Shown here in pieces: positions 14,001 through 28,845 of a stretch of DNA of 64,000 nt (position 1 is the stretch's first letter; the number at the start of each line of letters is the position of its first letter). Source of the DNA: Dicaeum eximium. Its lineage: Eukaryota > Chordata > Aves > Passeriformes > Dicaeidae. The translations under genes were made by a program, and so were the position numbers. Location of the stretch: NCBI GenBank assembly GCA_013396995.1, contig VWZP01001589.1:2193069-2257068 (forward strand), in the 5' to 3' direction. The notes under the pieces are model-generated. The model worked only from the letters and a program-made list of their open reading frames with translations, did not search any database and was not told the DNA's origin.

Positions 14001-16883
14001 CCCCAATCACTTATATGAAGGGAAGTAAGAAAAAGTGCTTTAGGGAGCTGATCCTTATTGATATTGAATCCTTAGTTGTTGTTTTTCAGATCTAGTCTTT
14101 CTTCACACTATACCTCTGGGCAATAGCAGACTCTCTTGCCAGTCATGTGCAATTGCTGCCTTCTCCCAGAGTCCCCAGCACTTCAAAGCTGCATACTGGA
14201 ACAAAAGATTATTATGGAAAGATACATATATTTTTACGTGATGCCAATGCTTTAAAACATTCCAAACAGTGCTCCTGAAGTCCTATTTCAGCTGCTGATT
14301 GTATATTCATTATGATAAATACATTCATTGTAGTTTTAGTTATAGTATGTTCCTCAAAGTTTTAATTTTTTTTATAAATCCACTTACACTACACTAGAGA
14401 TAATTCACATAATTTCCCTTTTTCCAAATTTATGAGATGTGTTACCATGAAAAACAAGCTCATTGAGCAGTCCCTGTCCCTGATCCTTCCACACAGCTTC
14501 TAACTTAATATCAGAAACAATAACATAGATATACTGCTGCCAGAGTCCAGATAAGGCAATGTTTTCCTGATCTTCAAAGTCATGGTTTGACTGATAAACT
14601 GAGAGATTTAAAAGATTTTTTTCTTCATGCTAACTTGAAAAAATATTTAACACAAAAAACTGAACGGACAACATCATCCTGGATGTTTCTCACACAATCT
14701 CCAAAATTGTGATCTAAGGTTCCATTCAAATACCAGAGGTATTACAGATCCAGTAGCACGTGCTGCTGAATTACACTTCACAAATGTTTTCTTTGTTCAT
14801 CTTCACAACCACTTCCCTTTTGGCTCCAAATGCCTCAGGATAAGTCAGGCTGTGTTAAATAATTGCAGATATGGAGACAACTGACTTTCTACTAAGATAG
14901 GAAGGTCCTATGATTATGGTGTAGGAAATGTGCTTCAACAAGCAACAGGGCTATAGATTTTCAGTCAATTACAGTCTAAGCTCTTGAAAGATAAGCTCAG
15001 AAAGCTGCTTAAAGAGAGGTACTTGACTTAACATTTCCTTCATGTCAGTTCCCCTCATCTGTCAAATGGAGGCAACATAATTTCGTTACAGAGACTTACA
15101 AAGGCAATTTTTCAAGGCTAGTTCTTTTCATACAGTCATTATGCTCCTTCAGCTAACCTGAGGGTATATGTGTAATCTCCATGCCTCTTAAGACTGCTGC
15201 ACCTTGCATTCAGGAAACTACTGTTGTATAGATAATGGGATTCTAACAAATAGGGTCTCATAATTTCTTCATAAACAAAGAATATGGTTTCCATTTCCAC
15301 AAGGAACATGCATCTTCAGACTATCAGACAAGTGTCTTTGAAAAGCTATGAGTAAGTAAGGCTCACTTGCTCCTTTTACCCTATCTCAGAACATCCTCTA
15401 AAGTTTTCAAAATCCTAATATTCTGTTAGACTGTGTGGAAGAATTTTAGAACTTAAATGCTTGGGTGTGATAAGTTCTTACAATAGGTATGAATCAGAAC
15501 TGCATTTTAACTACCACCTTTGCCAGATCTATGAATATGGGCTCCCATATACAGGGAGCAGAGTTTATAGACACGTCCAATGTATGTGCCTGAATAATGC
15601 ACATACACAAACCATTTTATCGTTCCAAAATGTCCCAGTGGGTGAGAAGCGAGTAGGTAGAATTTTTTTTCAGATATTGGCATCAGCTGGAATTGTGAGG
15701 AAAATCTGTGACAGTGTAGATGATTCTGAGTCCATTCCTTTCCAGCTTACATACTAATTATGATCTAAGGAAATTTACAGCTACTAAAATATGACTATGT
15801 AGGACACCATAGGTTTGATTTAACATTTCAAAAGTCCCAGCAACATTATTTAAAGATAAGCACACAGAAATGTACATCCTAAGCCTTTCTTTATACAGGA
15901 ACGTTATGAACCAAGAGTTTCTGTAGCAGATTTGTATCTGAGCTATGTATACCTATGTATTTCTGTGTTCAGTCCTTCTGTTTGTTATGATATCCATTAA
16001 TCCATAGCAAGGGAACATGAAAGAGGGATGTGAGACATTAATCTCAGGGCTCCAAATCACAGGCATGACATTGATTTTTATTATTTGGAGGCTACGGAGA
16101 ACCTCTTTCATCTCCATAACACTTTCCATCATTCAAAAAATAATATAAAATTTATAATAGATGACAAACAGACATTGGCTACAGGAATACGCCAGGAAAG
16201 ATCACACGTAAGATCACATCAACCTAGGAAGTAATGCTGCTGTAGACTACTGAGAGGAAGGAGAGTTTCCTATGCTTTTTTCTCCTAATCAACTCCTAAT
16301 ATTTTCATAGGCCTTTACAGACATGGAAAACTCTGCTCCAAATATCAAATTAACCATGGAAAATTCTACCAACCCATAATAAAATCAATCACATCTTTTA
16401 AAAGGATTTGCTTTGCAGTCACACCCTGTACTTACTGCCTAAGTCTGTTCAGTACAAAGTATCCAAGTAAAGCTGCTGTAGAGAAGGAGGCTGGACGCAC
16501 TTCCTTCTTCCATTTCTCCTTCACTGTTCAAAAAACAGACCCCTTAGATGTCAGACATCTTTTTTTCAGTATTTGGTCACATTTACAGCATATTTCAGTG
16601 CTACTCATAAGAAAGTCACCTGTGGATTTGGACTCTCATTTTTCTTCCTACACTGTTGAGTGCAAAAGACTAAAGGAAATCTAAACCCTTTCCCAGGCCC
16701 TGATGGGCAATCACCTCTGAGGTGGAACAATAACTGTTGAGACAACACAAAGTACATCCTTGCACATTAATTTAGGCTGAGTTAAAGATCTCTAGAACAA
16801 ACTACAAGTGTAGGGAGAACCAGTTATGTATAACATTATTATCCATAGTTAATGCCCTGAGAAGTAACATCAGCCTTACTTCA
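8046..16883. other. unique non-coding sequence
   Basis: Nearly 9 kb without a recognised gene or interspersed repeat. It contains short A- and AT-runs, including an (AT)n run at 12779-12794 and an A-run near 9390. The open frames are all under 100 codons, without recognisable domains or convincing splice context. Confidence 0.6.
12779..12794. repeat. (AT)n simple repeat
   Basis: A short run of alternating A and T within an AT-rich stretch that continues to about 12812. Confidence 0.85.
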
Positions 16884-16929
16884 TCTTTAAGATCCCTTCC
16901 AACACAAACCATTCTATGATTCTGTGATC
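16884..16929 (+). mobile_element. CR1 LINE 3'-terminal scrap
   Basis: About 45 bp match the CR1 3' terminus in plus orientation: GATCCCTTCCAACACAAACC followed by ATTCTATGATTCTGTGAT, the terminal octamer repeat typical of CR1. Nothing upstream is recognisable, so this is a severely 5'-truncated copy. Confidence 0.82.
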
Positions 16930-17740
16930 TTCTAAGGAAATCTCACAGTATAGCACAGTATTGTCAGCTCTACTTCAAATATAAAAAGTAAACTTTGCTG
17001 AAGCTCTAATTGTTTTTTGATCTGAGAACTTTCCAATTTTGTCTACTGTGGAAATGTGGATCAATCTGGACACTTATAAGAAAGAGATATTGGTGCATCC
17101 TAAAATTACCTTATATCTGACAACCCGACTCAGATATGTGTTCTATTAAAAAAAAGTTCATCATGGAAGATGATGTGTCACCATTGATGTTTAACAGCCA
17201 AATGATGAAATGCTTGAACTCAAGTCCCAAGGGAATGCTGGCTTGCCATAGGTTCCAGGTAACACAACTGCTTCACCTGTCTCAACTTAATTTTTTATAT
17301 TCCATGCTAGCAAAAGAACCCAAAATTCTTTCATTTTATTATTCCACTGATACTATGGAGCTATCCCATAACCCAAATCTAGTAGCTTTAAATCCAGCAG
17401 TATGTACAATCACTATAATTTTTTTTATCATAACATTATATGACAAACAAAGTGAGGTGTTGCGAGTCAAAAAAGAGAAATATCACAATTACAATGTACA
17501 GAAAGGATTATTCTCCCTTGCAGATATGGAATTCCTGAATCTCTGACGAATGGTGAGGGATTAAACTACACTGTCTTCCAGAAAAATCCTGTCTTAAGTA
17601 ATGGTATTCCTGGTATTCCTCTGCAACAGAGAAAACACATAATCTGAAAGAGTAACAGTTTCTCTGTTTAAGTCATCTTCTCTCTACCACTTCAAGTAGA
17701 AGTTAAATATTGGAGCATAAGATAAACTGTATTAATCAAA

Positions 17741-17780
17741 TTAATATATATTTATATATATTATATAATACATATACACA
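17741..17780. repeat. AT-rich simple sequence
   Basis: Degenerate TA repeats, TTAATATATATTTATATATA and onward, ending in CATATACACA. Confidence 0.8.
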
Positions 17781-20700
17781 TTGAAATGTGTTTACACTAA
17801 GAAGTTAGGAACATCTTCCCTGTTTTAAGATGTTGCAGAATCATTTTCTATACAAAAAAACCCCCACAAAAACAAACAAACAAAAAACTCAAAAACAAGC
17901 ACTACCATAAATTAATTTTTTGATTGTTAGGAGGGCTTAGTATTAAAAGGGAAAGAAGATGCCTTATTAAAAATTTACCAATTTATATTTTCACTTATCA
18001 ATACAAATGCAGCCATCTTGATGAATCAATATGCATAGAATATTCCAATAATACTTACCTGTAATATGCACGAAATCAGAATTGGGATGAATAAAAGTGG
18101 ACCAAAGTTATTCAAGTAATGATTGGAGTTGTGAATGTTGCACTGAAATTAAAAAGATAAAATTAACCACCTCAAGCAAATGAAAAACCTATGTCTATTG
18201 TTTGTATAGTGTATATGGAGTATTTTCTAGGATAAAGGAAAACATTGTGGCACAGCTCACTTGAGAATATAACCCCAGAATGCAGCCAGATGCCCATGGC
18301 AGCTAGAAGCCAATGGCAGTGGGTGAGTTCTGCCAATGTCATCTGTTTATTTTTTTAACATAACCACAAGTCAAAGTAACTAAATGTTCCTCTTATCTCC
18401 CTCTGAAAACACAGTTAAACAAGGAAACCAAAAATTGTCTCAAAAATCAGACTTTGCCTTCTCTTATATTCTAGAAACTTCAGGTAAAACTGCAGTTGCA
18501 AGACATACGTAAGAATGGTCTACAGAGAAGCACCAAACCATCCTTCTTTAGTATTGTAATTTCAAGAATGATTTGCAATATTCTGATGATACTCATCGAA
18601 TTATTTCTGTCTTGCAAAATACATCCTCTATTTCACATAGTTGTTTGGAGTTATCCATTCACAGGGAACATAAATTAAGAAGGAAGAAAGGGGACCAAGT
18701 AAACAAGCCAAATTCCAGCTAACAGTACAATCCATCATTACCAAGTTAATTTCCCTGACTGAAAAACAAAAACTATTATCTGGTGTTGCCCATATAAACT
18801 AATTTTTAAATTGCTGATTTAGAGATACCAGTTTAAACACATTGAAATATTTATGGGTCCATTACAAAGCAAACTACTTACTTAGCGTTCCTTTCACTGG
18901 AAATAAGAGACCCTTTATATCCATTGCACACTCTGATGCTGTCTTTTTTTATCATATCCTTCACTTTTTTCATTTTTTAGGTCTTTTTTTCAGATTATTT
19001 CTGTGTTCTCTCTAACCATTAGAGTATTAAAACATTCCCTAGTCATCAATGACTTTGTAAGCAGAGCTACTCACTTGTAGGGCAGAATCTAGAGATTAAA
19101 ATGAGCCAGAAACACTCTTGGAAGTCATATGAGAGTCTTCAGTTAACAAAAGATTAGGTGGTATTTATTAACATATGTCCTCCTACAAGCCTCTTTTCTG
19201 GAACAGTCACAAAAGATATGCTAAGGAAGCCCCAAGTGATGGATGCCCTGCTGGGACTAAGGGAACAGTTTTCATCACTGTGTTCCTAAAGTGTTTTTCA
19301 ATGCTACAAGAAACTGAACTCCCCTATCAGAGTTTTGACCTTCCTCTTTGGTAGGATGTGCATTTCTGTCAAGTAGTGCTACAAAATAACATGGTCACCA
19401 AAGAGATCATTCATGTTATTTTGCCACAGATGAGTCTGAATTTCTATTTCCACAAGTGAAAAGCTAGAGCTGCATAACAATTTTCTGTATGCCCAGTATA
19501 AATACTTGGATCTCATTGTCTCTCACATGTTGATACACAAGGTAGAAAGGAAAAAATGTAAAAATATAAAAGCTTGGCTTTTCACAGTACAAGTAACCAA
19601 AAAGCACAAGATTAGGATGCAGAGAGGAGTCTAGTAAAAAAGTAGAGCTGCTGGCTGCGGCTCAGGTATCGTATATATTACTGACACAGGCACCAAAAAG
19701 TTTAAAAAACAAAACAAAACAAAAACAAAAGCAACAAACAAAACCAAGAAACAACCAGAACAGTACTTATTCACATGGAAACGACTGGACTGCCCATTCT
19801 TGCTGTATCAATTCCAATATCAAGAGTTTAATTCACCCCTCAAGTCTGAAAGCTCGCTCTGTGTGCAGAACCTCTGTGCATATCAAAACACAGTTTGAAG
19901 AAGACTTGAGACTGCCTTGTTTATAAAACAGCCCCCACTTGGCTGGTATAAAACAGCCAAGTGGAACTCCCTGGTTACTCAGGTTTTTCACAAACAGGAT
20001 GTTGCTCAGATGCTGCTAAAGACTAATGTTGCAATTCATCAATTAAAAGGAGTTGGTGCAGTCAGCCTGAGTGTTATTTGGAGATGCCTGAGCAGCCTCT
20101 CTGCCCTAGTTGATTACAAAAAGGGAAGCTTTTGCCATCACATTGACTCTCCAATTCCAGCATTTCAGTCTTAAGTGAATATTGAGTCATATCTCAGGAA
20201 CTGTAAGAAACAGCCGAGCAGATGCGCTCAGTCAGCCTTGTCAGCTTTTCCCTCGTGCAAATCCAAATGTATCAAAGTTTGATTAGCACGGTGGAGAAAA
20301 AAGACCATCTGCTAACAAACCAAATGCATGTCTCACTGCAGACAAGGAGCAAAGAGCTATTAGATACCTCTTGCAGCGCTGAAATGCAAAAGAAGCAAGA
20401 AATCGTCATTTCTCTCAAACAACTGTATGTCCAAAATAATATAGTAAACTGTCAAACCAACCCAGAAAATGTAAAATCACACAATCTTTTTCTTACAGTC
20501 CATTTTTTCTCTATGCCAAAACACAGGAAGTACTGCTGCTGCATCCAGTTTTCTAATCAGATTAAGGAAATCCATTATTCACTGGATAAAATGATCATGA
20601 TTATTTTTTAGTTAATCCTAAACAATTTAGATTAAATTCCTAAGCCTGCATCTGCTTAAATTCCCGCTGAAAAACTTTTGGGACACCCTTTATAGGCATA

Positions 20701-22357
20701 TGCTTAAATGGATAATAGAAGGTCACATTCAGTAGAATTCTTCAATGAAAGGTATAAAATCTTTCTACAAGTCTTGGTGCTTTAGAAACATTGGTTTGGG
20801 GTGAACAGGAAAAAGAGAAAAGGTCTTCACATCAATTTTGTTTCTGTTTATCCAACAGCTATTGCTCCATAAAGATTGTTAGGAAAACACAGAATTTGGA
20901 GTGATATTTCCTTCATCCCTGCAATATCTATTACTTCATGAAATAAATGACCCTGCAAAAATGTCAGTTTATATATTTTGAAACAAGTTTTAATTTAGGC
21001 CTCTTGTCACAGTACAGAGCAATATTATAATTAATGATGTGAAACTGGTAGCTAAGATGTCATTACACATGGGAATGTCACATTGAATCAAGTTAAACTA
21101 GCCACTAAAAAAATTCAGCCCTGGAATATTAGTTTTTATACGCACAGTATATCAAATAAATCTTTGACAAGCCACAAAAAAAAAGTATGGATTAAATATG
21201 ATGTGGGATGAGCAGATTTGGAACATAGCTGGCCTGGAATCTCAAAGTGCCAGCAAATCAAGGCCTATGGGTAAGTCAGGCTATTTATTTGCCAAGCTGA
21301 CCTACTTCTATTACCCTTATCATTCTTCTGAATACCATTTACAAGTCTTTCTGTCACAGCAAAAGACAATGTTAATTCATCAGAGCTCTCATGTAGTTTC
21401 TAAGAAGGCTGCATGCCTCCTGAAGCTGTTTGTACAAGGATTTATAGGAAGTGCTCTGAGCTGCCCAAAACACCTTTACCCTGTTACCAGCAAGCTTTTA
21501 TTTTTTCTGATCAAATTAGCATTATACCTAAAAATTAGACGTAAAATCTAATTAACACTTATGCCAGATTTAAAAATCCTTTCAGTTGTTATTTTTCATT
21601 ACAGAAATAAACTTGTTAGTGCCATAAGTTTCTCCTCATCTAGTCACTACCAAGTTTTTAAGACACCTTAACATAATTGAATCTGCCTAATATACAGGAA
21701 GTATGGAACCTGCTATAACTAGTTAGGAGCCACATAGTCCATTCCCCTTGTGGCTGTGTCCTTGGGGTTCCTATAGGTAGGTAGAGGAGGTGTTGGTTGG
21801 GGCATGCCTACTCAAAAAAATTCCCAGCCCTAGGCACAGAAGTGGAATTCACACTAGGAATGTAAAGCGACTGAGCTGTTGCTTTTGTAAAAATAATTTG
21901 GGGCTTACCTTTATTCCATCATTTTCAGTACATCTTCCCTCAAACAACACACATTACTCATTGAGTGACCAGAACAGAACAAAGTCATTAAAAAACAAAC
22001 AACTACAAAATATCCAGGTTTTACTTATTGTATATGCATCAGCTTATGGCAGGAGACAATTAACTACCTGTCTGCTCTTAGCATGCTCTGATACATAGCC
22101 GTTCTTATAGCAACAAATGAGCACATATAAGAGCTACTGCAGCACTTATACATGTTGGTGGCTCTTTCTTCCATTTTGTAGATTAATTTTTTTCCCTTTA
22201 GTAATCCTCCTTTATTAATCTTCTTTTGTTTAAAGTTTATTTGTATGTTTGACTCAAAATTTCCCCCACAAATGGACTGGACTGCAGTGAACAGTTTCTC
22301 TAGCCACTCATGCTTATGCTATCAGACACTGCAGCTACTGGAAGGCCTGACTGCTAC

Positions 22358-22542
22358 CTGGGGATGTAACCAGGCTGATTTTGAGCTGGTTTGTTGGGAC
22401 AAAAACTTCAGTACGGATTCAATCTCATGCGCTTCCTCCTGACTCTCCCTCATATATCCAAACATTTCCACAGGCTTATATTTAGAAGTCCACACTTCTC
22501 CCACTGCAATCATCAGCTGCTTTAACCAGAAAGAGCTGTTGG
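22358..22542 (-). other. candidate coding exon (unidentified)
   Basis: On the minus strand the frame is open from about 22609 down to the stop at 22322. Within it, GTTGCAG at 22543-22549 could be an acceptor and CCCCAG/GTAGCAG at 22358 a donor, which would give a 185-nt exon. Its reading includes WLKQLMIAVGEVWTSK and later EEAHEIESVLKFLSQQ, a mix of charged and amphipathic residues that looks more protein-like than the usual intron translation. No family is recognised. The acceptor has a poor pyrimidine tract, so this may be a chance open frame. Confidence 0.3.
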
Positions 22543-24685
22543 CTGCAACGCCAGGCATACAGCAGTCACTTCTCCACTGTTTTATAGATTCACCTTTAGG
22601 CAGTATAAATATTTAACAAGGATGTTTTGGAGCACCGCTGTGGAGAGGGCTTTCTCACCTCTCTCTTTTCCAGCAAACTTTCCTCTCATGCAACCCCAGC
22701 TCTCTGCATCTTACACCAATCACTTAGCTCTAATGAGCTCTTTGGTACAAATACACTCAGGCAGGACTTGTGGCTCAGGAAACATCTGAGAGTCCATCTG
22801 CTCCATATTACTCTTTGCTGCCTTGATACACAGTTCAGCTCCTGAGTTTGTGATGTGATCAAGGCCTTGTGCGGAAATTTGTGTAAAAAGTCACATTAAT
22901 GAAATGCACAACAGTGCTAAGTGATGGTATGCAAGTAACTGTGCAAATAGATGGTTTTTATTCTGCTAAAAAAGTATGTTTTCAGCACTAATTGTATTTT
23001 GGTTTACACATTGTCCCATTTTATTATGATCATAAGAGTGTCAACACTACCCATGCAGTCCTGTAGATGACTGAGAGAAGAAAAGAGAATTTCCTTTGCT
23101 TTTTCTTCTAGTCAGCTCTTAATGTTTTCACAAGCCTTTAGGGACATCACTGCTATAAAAGCTAAGAAAAGAACAGTTGGATACTTGAAAAAACTATTTC
23201 ATGCTGTGCATACTGTCTCAGGTCACCAGTTATCTAACTTGTACTTATTCATACTCCAGGGGACTTTTCTTTTATTCTTTGTTTCTGTAGGAAGGAGCAG
23301 TTAAAATCAGTCAATCTAAATTTTCTCTGATTTTAGCATACTAGCACCAAAGGAAGGGCATAAAGAAAGGCAAGGGGATGGGATACAACAGCACATCACC
23401 ACTAATATTATCTCTAGGGAAGACTTGGTGCACTACTGTTGCTTTGCTCTTACCTCTACGAATATTGGAAATGTACATTTGTAGGAAAAGGATATACCCA
23501 AAATATAAGGCATAGCTCTGTGCTCACAGACAGAATGCCAACCTCAGCTGATATTCCCTTTCATATCCCACAGTCCTTATTCCTTAAGTATGCGAGGAGA
23601 GGATGAAGCCATTACTTCCTTCTAAATTACCTTCTCTCTAACCTTTTAAAAAGGGGGGGCTGGGAGAAGGATTGGGGAGGGTTGGCAAGAGGAATATCCC
23701 TTGATTTGCACTATAATGGTTTTCATTCCTTCAAGTAGTGCTGGGCAGATATTGGACAGGTAGGCTTTTAGCATAGTCATTAATTCTGTACCTAAAATAT
23801 CTCACTATGGAGCAGGAAAATGCAAACAACAAAGAACCTCACTACTCACTGCAGTAAAGACATCACAGAGAGTCTCTAAAATCAGAAAAATTTCTAGGGC
23901 ATGCAAGGGATAACAGATCAGAAAATGTGCTATGTATTATGCAGTGTGCCTTCTCCTAAGGGACCACACAATTGTCAAACCTAGCAAGGGCATTTGGCTC
24001 AAGTGACTAGATGAAAGTGAGGCAGGTCACCTTGCCAATCTGAAGGCCTTTATGGTAAAACACTGGCAGCACAATTTTGAAGTAGGCAGAGGAAAAGGAA
24101 GTGAACATACTCCCTTTGAAATTCAATCTTATTCAACATGGACAATGTATAGAGGTCAGCTCTGGGCCAACCACTGCAAACTGGAAAAGGCTCAGAGACC
24201 AAATTATTCTCTTTGTATGCTGAGATGCAGAAGCTATGAGGAAATATTTAATAGTTATTAATAAAGAATAACAGAATATAATGTTAAAATATCAACTCTT
24301 TCAAAGGGCGTCTGCTGGCCAAAAAAGGCAAGTTTGAATAACACCCTACAAAACAACCAGACAAAACAACCAGACAAACAAACACCACACCAAACACAGC
24401 AAATCATGCTACCATGGTAGTTTACAGAGAGACTCAGTAACAAGATCTGTGCTGTGGAGAACCTCCAGTCTCAGCTGACAATACTGGGACAAGGACAAGG
24501 AAATGAAAGAACAAAGAGGTGTGAGGATAGAAATTAAGTATCATCTCAAAAGACAGGAGAAGCCCAAATATGAATTCACTGCTGCTGAATGGAACAGTCC
24601 TTCTCTACCTCCTCTCCTCCACAATTTTTGCCTCACATCCTTACAACCAACCACCCCACCTGCATCAAATTCTCTTCTCCCAAAA

Positions 24686-24733
24686 TCAGAATACTTGGAA
24701 GGGACATTTGGAGGTCATCTGGTCCAGCCCATA
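24686..24733 (-). mobile_element. CR1 LINE 3'-end scrap
   Basis: The segment TCAGAATACTTGGAAGGGAC followed by GAGGTCATCTGGTCCAGCCC matches the reverse complement of the CR1 3' end. Only about 48 bp remain. Confidence 0.8.
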
Positions 24734-27700
24734 AATCTCTCTCCCCTCCTTCCTCCAAGCTAATTTGGCATATTGCAATACCTAAAAACTGCTTTTAAAA
24801 ACCCAGAAGTGTTTTTTTTTATCATCTTAATGAGTCAGACCACATCCCAAAAAGAACCTCTGAGGTCAGATCTAGTTGTAAGGGTAGGAAACTGGGGGAG
24901 AAGGAGCACAAGCAAGATTCCTCCTTCTGAAGGCAGAAAGGCATTACTTAAGTTCAACTGCACACACGGTCATCCCATCCTCTCTGATCCACTCTTTATG
25001 TAATATTACTACATTGGTTTTAATTTTGTATTTTTTCTTCTGTTTCCAATAAACTAGCTGAGTAGGTTCAGGGAGGTAGTTCATTGTGTGTCTCTCTGAA
25101 AGTGTGCTGGCAGAAAGGTTTTTATTTTGCTCTGCCTTAGGAACTCTTCTCTAGCAAGGCAAACAGACATGTTTACTGATGCTGCTGAGACAACTGCAAA
25201 TGAGAGATTAAAGATCCATAAGATTTGTCCCCCTAAATCTCACAGGTATAGTTCAAAAACCCTATCGTGTGGCTCTTGAGGTTATTTTCCTCCAGCACAT
25301 GTTTCTGTATCTAAGCTCGCTGCTCTTTGAATGACCTCACTAGAAGCACTTCAAGGGATTTTCTCTGGTGCTACACTTCTGATGTAGCCAAACCAAGAGG
25401 GATTGCACTGGGAGGCAAGCCAAAGTAGGTGCTACAACCAGCCACTGCTACATGCTGCAGACTACATGACTCTTATCTGCTGTGAGCATTGCTTTCCTTT
25501 TGATTCCTTTGCTTTAAAGACGTGTGGGTGTTTGCTGGCTCATTGTTGTTGTTTTTATCAATACCCACTACTATCTTACTTTTTCCATAACCAAAACGTA
25601 TTTCAAAGGAAGTGGAATTTTAGGCAAATAAATTTAATTCTGCCTTGCCCCTGATTCAGCATTTATTTTCCCCTTCTTTTAAGGGCATCACTCTGGGCTC
25701 TCAATTCTATTTTCAAGCCAATCTCAGACAAGTACCAGTTCTTACCCTTTCCCAGACAGGTGGCCAGCCAAGAGATTTTGAAGCATTAGTGCTCAACTCA
25801 TTTAGACTTCCTTCCAGACTGAGTGATTTCTGGGAGGGAACTCAACCTCTCTGACCTCCAACTACACTGTACTTTGCTGCTAATCACTCTGCCATCAGTC
25901 CTTGAAACGCAATTTTACATAATCTTCACTGGGTAAAAAGATTTACAAATATTCCAACAAGCCTGTTGCTCTACTTCTGCAATCAAGTTCCAATGTTACT
26001 TATGTTTTAACCAAGTATTTTCATCTGCCTTTATGTGCAGATAAAGCTCTGTATTTATACATTTTTATCTGCATATATATGCATATGCATTTTTATGTGT
26101 TTGAAAAGACAACTCCTTTAAAGACTATGGTGATAAATTCAAAAGCTTAAATAAAAAATATTAAAACAGCCGAGGCATCCAATAATATATAATGGGAATG
26201 TGAAATGTGAATTGAAACTATTTACACTTTCTTCTGTATGTCACATACACTAATCTGTAATAATCCTAAAATCACAAGATAAGAATGACATTAGTGGTTT
26301 GAATGAATACTGACCTCTGACTCCTAGTTTCATAAATCCCAATTATAATCTGCCTGCTGGAAGTTCTGGAGGCTCCAGCTGCAGCAGCTGTTTAAAACAT
26401 ATGGCTCCTTCTCTTCAAATTACCAGCAGTTCCTTGCAGAAGTTGCAGAAGGGATCACACCAGTGCCTCAGTTGCCTGCAGCATGTAGAGCACTGCCACC
26501 TGATAAGAGGCCAGCACAGCCACACAAACACTGACAGCTCTAAATTGGAGCAGCTGAAAGATGAATACATATTACTTCAGCTGCTCCTACCAGGGAGATG
26601 GGAGCTTTTAGCTGAGAGCTGTTTGTCTTAAACTACCACAGCTGGATTTCTGCAACTGCAGGAGAAGTGACTGCAGTTTTTGGTGGTGTTACTTTACAGT
26701 AGAGGTGACTGGTGATGCTCAGGCCTGTCAAATGTCACATAAGATTTTAAAGATAACATATACAGTGGTCGTGCTGTGTTTGAGGATACCTTGCCATTTG
26801 AAATCAAATATGGGAAACACTTCTCTGGCAGAAGAGCTCAAGGGATAAATAGGATCATGCCTTTCTTGAAAGCTATACATATCCCTCTCCTATGTGCAGT
26901 ATGCTTCAGCAGAACTGAGCAGTCTTGCATGCAGGTGTCAGGGCTGAAGTTGGGGCTGCCCAAGAGAAGTGGCAAGGGACTGAAGGAGCAGTGGATGTCA
27001 GATGTAGTCTGTAAAGTAAAAAGCAAGGGAGCAAGGAAGAAATGAGAAAGCATCAATGGAAAAGTGCAAGTCAACAAGGAAAAACAAGTTGCCAGAGGAT
27101 GACTTTTTTTGATTGTGGGTGCTGGTAGTTCCACCACAATGAGTCATAAATGGTCAGCAAGAATGGCTCTCTCTCAGGTTTTGGTGCCTAAGTTCAGAGA
27201 TCCAGACCAGTGCTACAGCAAAGAAAGCAAACTCACCCTCAGGCTAAGCATTACATTCCTATACCAGCCACCTCCTTTCACAAGGAAAAAAAAATTGTGT
27301 CTATCTTGAGTTCAAGAGTTTGACAGTAACATTTGAAATATGGGGATCCTCACACAGCTTTGGACTGATAGTGGCAGCACTGTGGCATTTTACAAACCTA
27401 ATGGAGAAAGCCAAAGCTGAGAGAACCTCTTGCTTTTTCAGAAAAGCACAGCTAGAGAAGGCAAGAGAAAACAATAAAAAAGTGTTGTAATATATGCTGA
27501 TAATTGAAGAACTGCTTAATCCTATTCATAAGTCTCATAGCTTCTGAGGGAATTTAAATAAGTTAGTGAGGTTTAACATTCTTCTGAGACATGAGCCTAT
27601 GTATAACCTTGTATTTAATAATTAAAAGTATTTTTGCTATGTAGGACCCAGAAAATTGATTATAGTAAATTACAATCTGAACAACCAACCACTTGATGCT

Positions 27701-28845
27701 ATGCTTGATGAATAATGCAGGAAAATTTCAAGATCAGACTTCTTATGTCTGGATGGTCTACTGAGGATATGGGGCTATGGAGGGCTTGGCTGAATAAATC
27801 AGAACCACATACTCCCACAAAGAAGAGCTTCACCTTCCTCCTCATTAACACTAACCACAGAGTGGCAAAATGTGCATAATTTTAGCAATAATGTGAATGG
27901 TATAATAATAATAAAAGAAACTTAATCCCTGAACCAGGATGAATGTCTAAAGAAGAAAAAACCTGCCAGAAAATCGAGACAAAAAAAATCCACAAAAGGA
28001 GCTGGAGAAAAAAAGGAGATTAAATAGGTAGAATGAACTGGCTTTATTGTGTCTAAGAAGTATCAACAGGGTCAAAGGAAGGGCAATTCAAATAAAATAA
28101 TAGCTCAACCAAAGAAACATTGACATGAGCTATTTTGCTTCAATAACAATTTATTAAGAATAAATATTTTATATGTTATTTCAGTGACTGAGCTAGCTAT
28201 AAACAAATATAGGTGTATACAAGTAGACAGAATATTAACATTTAAACATAAAAACCTTGAATCTCCACTTTTCTATCCCTCATCACCCCTCTTCCAAAAA
28301 TCAGTCCCTTCATTCCAGAAGATACTATTTCAAATTAGCCAGCAAAGAGTTTTCCAGTAAGGTCATAATGTCAAAGCTTAACAAAGAGAAACATTATTGG
28401 GGCATACAGAAAATGGAATTTCAAAAGTAATACCAGTGTAAAAGTATTTTAGAGCAAGAACATCTCAGTATTATGTCATGTGAAGGAAAGCATTTCTACA
28501 GCTCTGGCCACTCTGAGTTCTACCAACACAACAGTTGTCCTTTATCCTCAAGCCCTACACACACAGAAAATACCATATTCTCAGCCTCTTTGTGTTACTG
28601 AGCTCCAAACCAGAGAAGCATGCCATAATTTTCTTCATACAGGGAAGTGATAAAACAAAATTACTCCACTCAACCCTCTTTCCATTCCCAAGCAGCTTTT
28701 CTATAAACCATCATGGACAATGTACACTACAAACCCAAAAAACATGCAGAGATGATCAAGACATGGTGTAGAAAGTATTATAGACTGAAATCATGCTCTA
28801 TCTATCTCTAGATCTTATTTCTTAAGCAGGTTCTATTTAAAGATG
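24734..28845. other. unique non-coding sequence
   Basis: No gene or interspersed repeat recognised. Open frames are short and lack domains. Confidence 0.6.

Larger units (their letters stand above)
16930..24685. other. unique non-coding sequence with one exon-like segment
   Basis: No recognised gene. The block holds the longest gap-free open frame outside simple repeats (17136-17546, plus strand, 136 codons), which has no domain or splice context. It also holds an AT-rich tract at 17741-17780, a G-rich patch at 23650-23685, and the minus-strand exon-like segment annotated separately at 22358-22542. Confidence 0.55.

Noticed and set aside
17136..17546. 136-codon plus-strand open frame
   Set aside because: Longest gap-free open frame outside simple repeats, but its reading has no domain, no splice or promoter context, and such lengths are expected by chance in 64 kb.
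20222..20611. 129-codon plus-strand open frame
   Set aside because: No recognised domain, low-complexity stretches, and no splice context.
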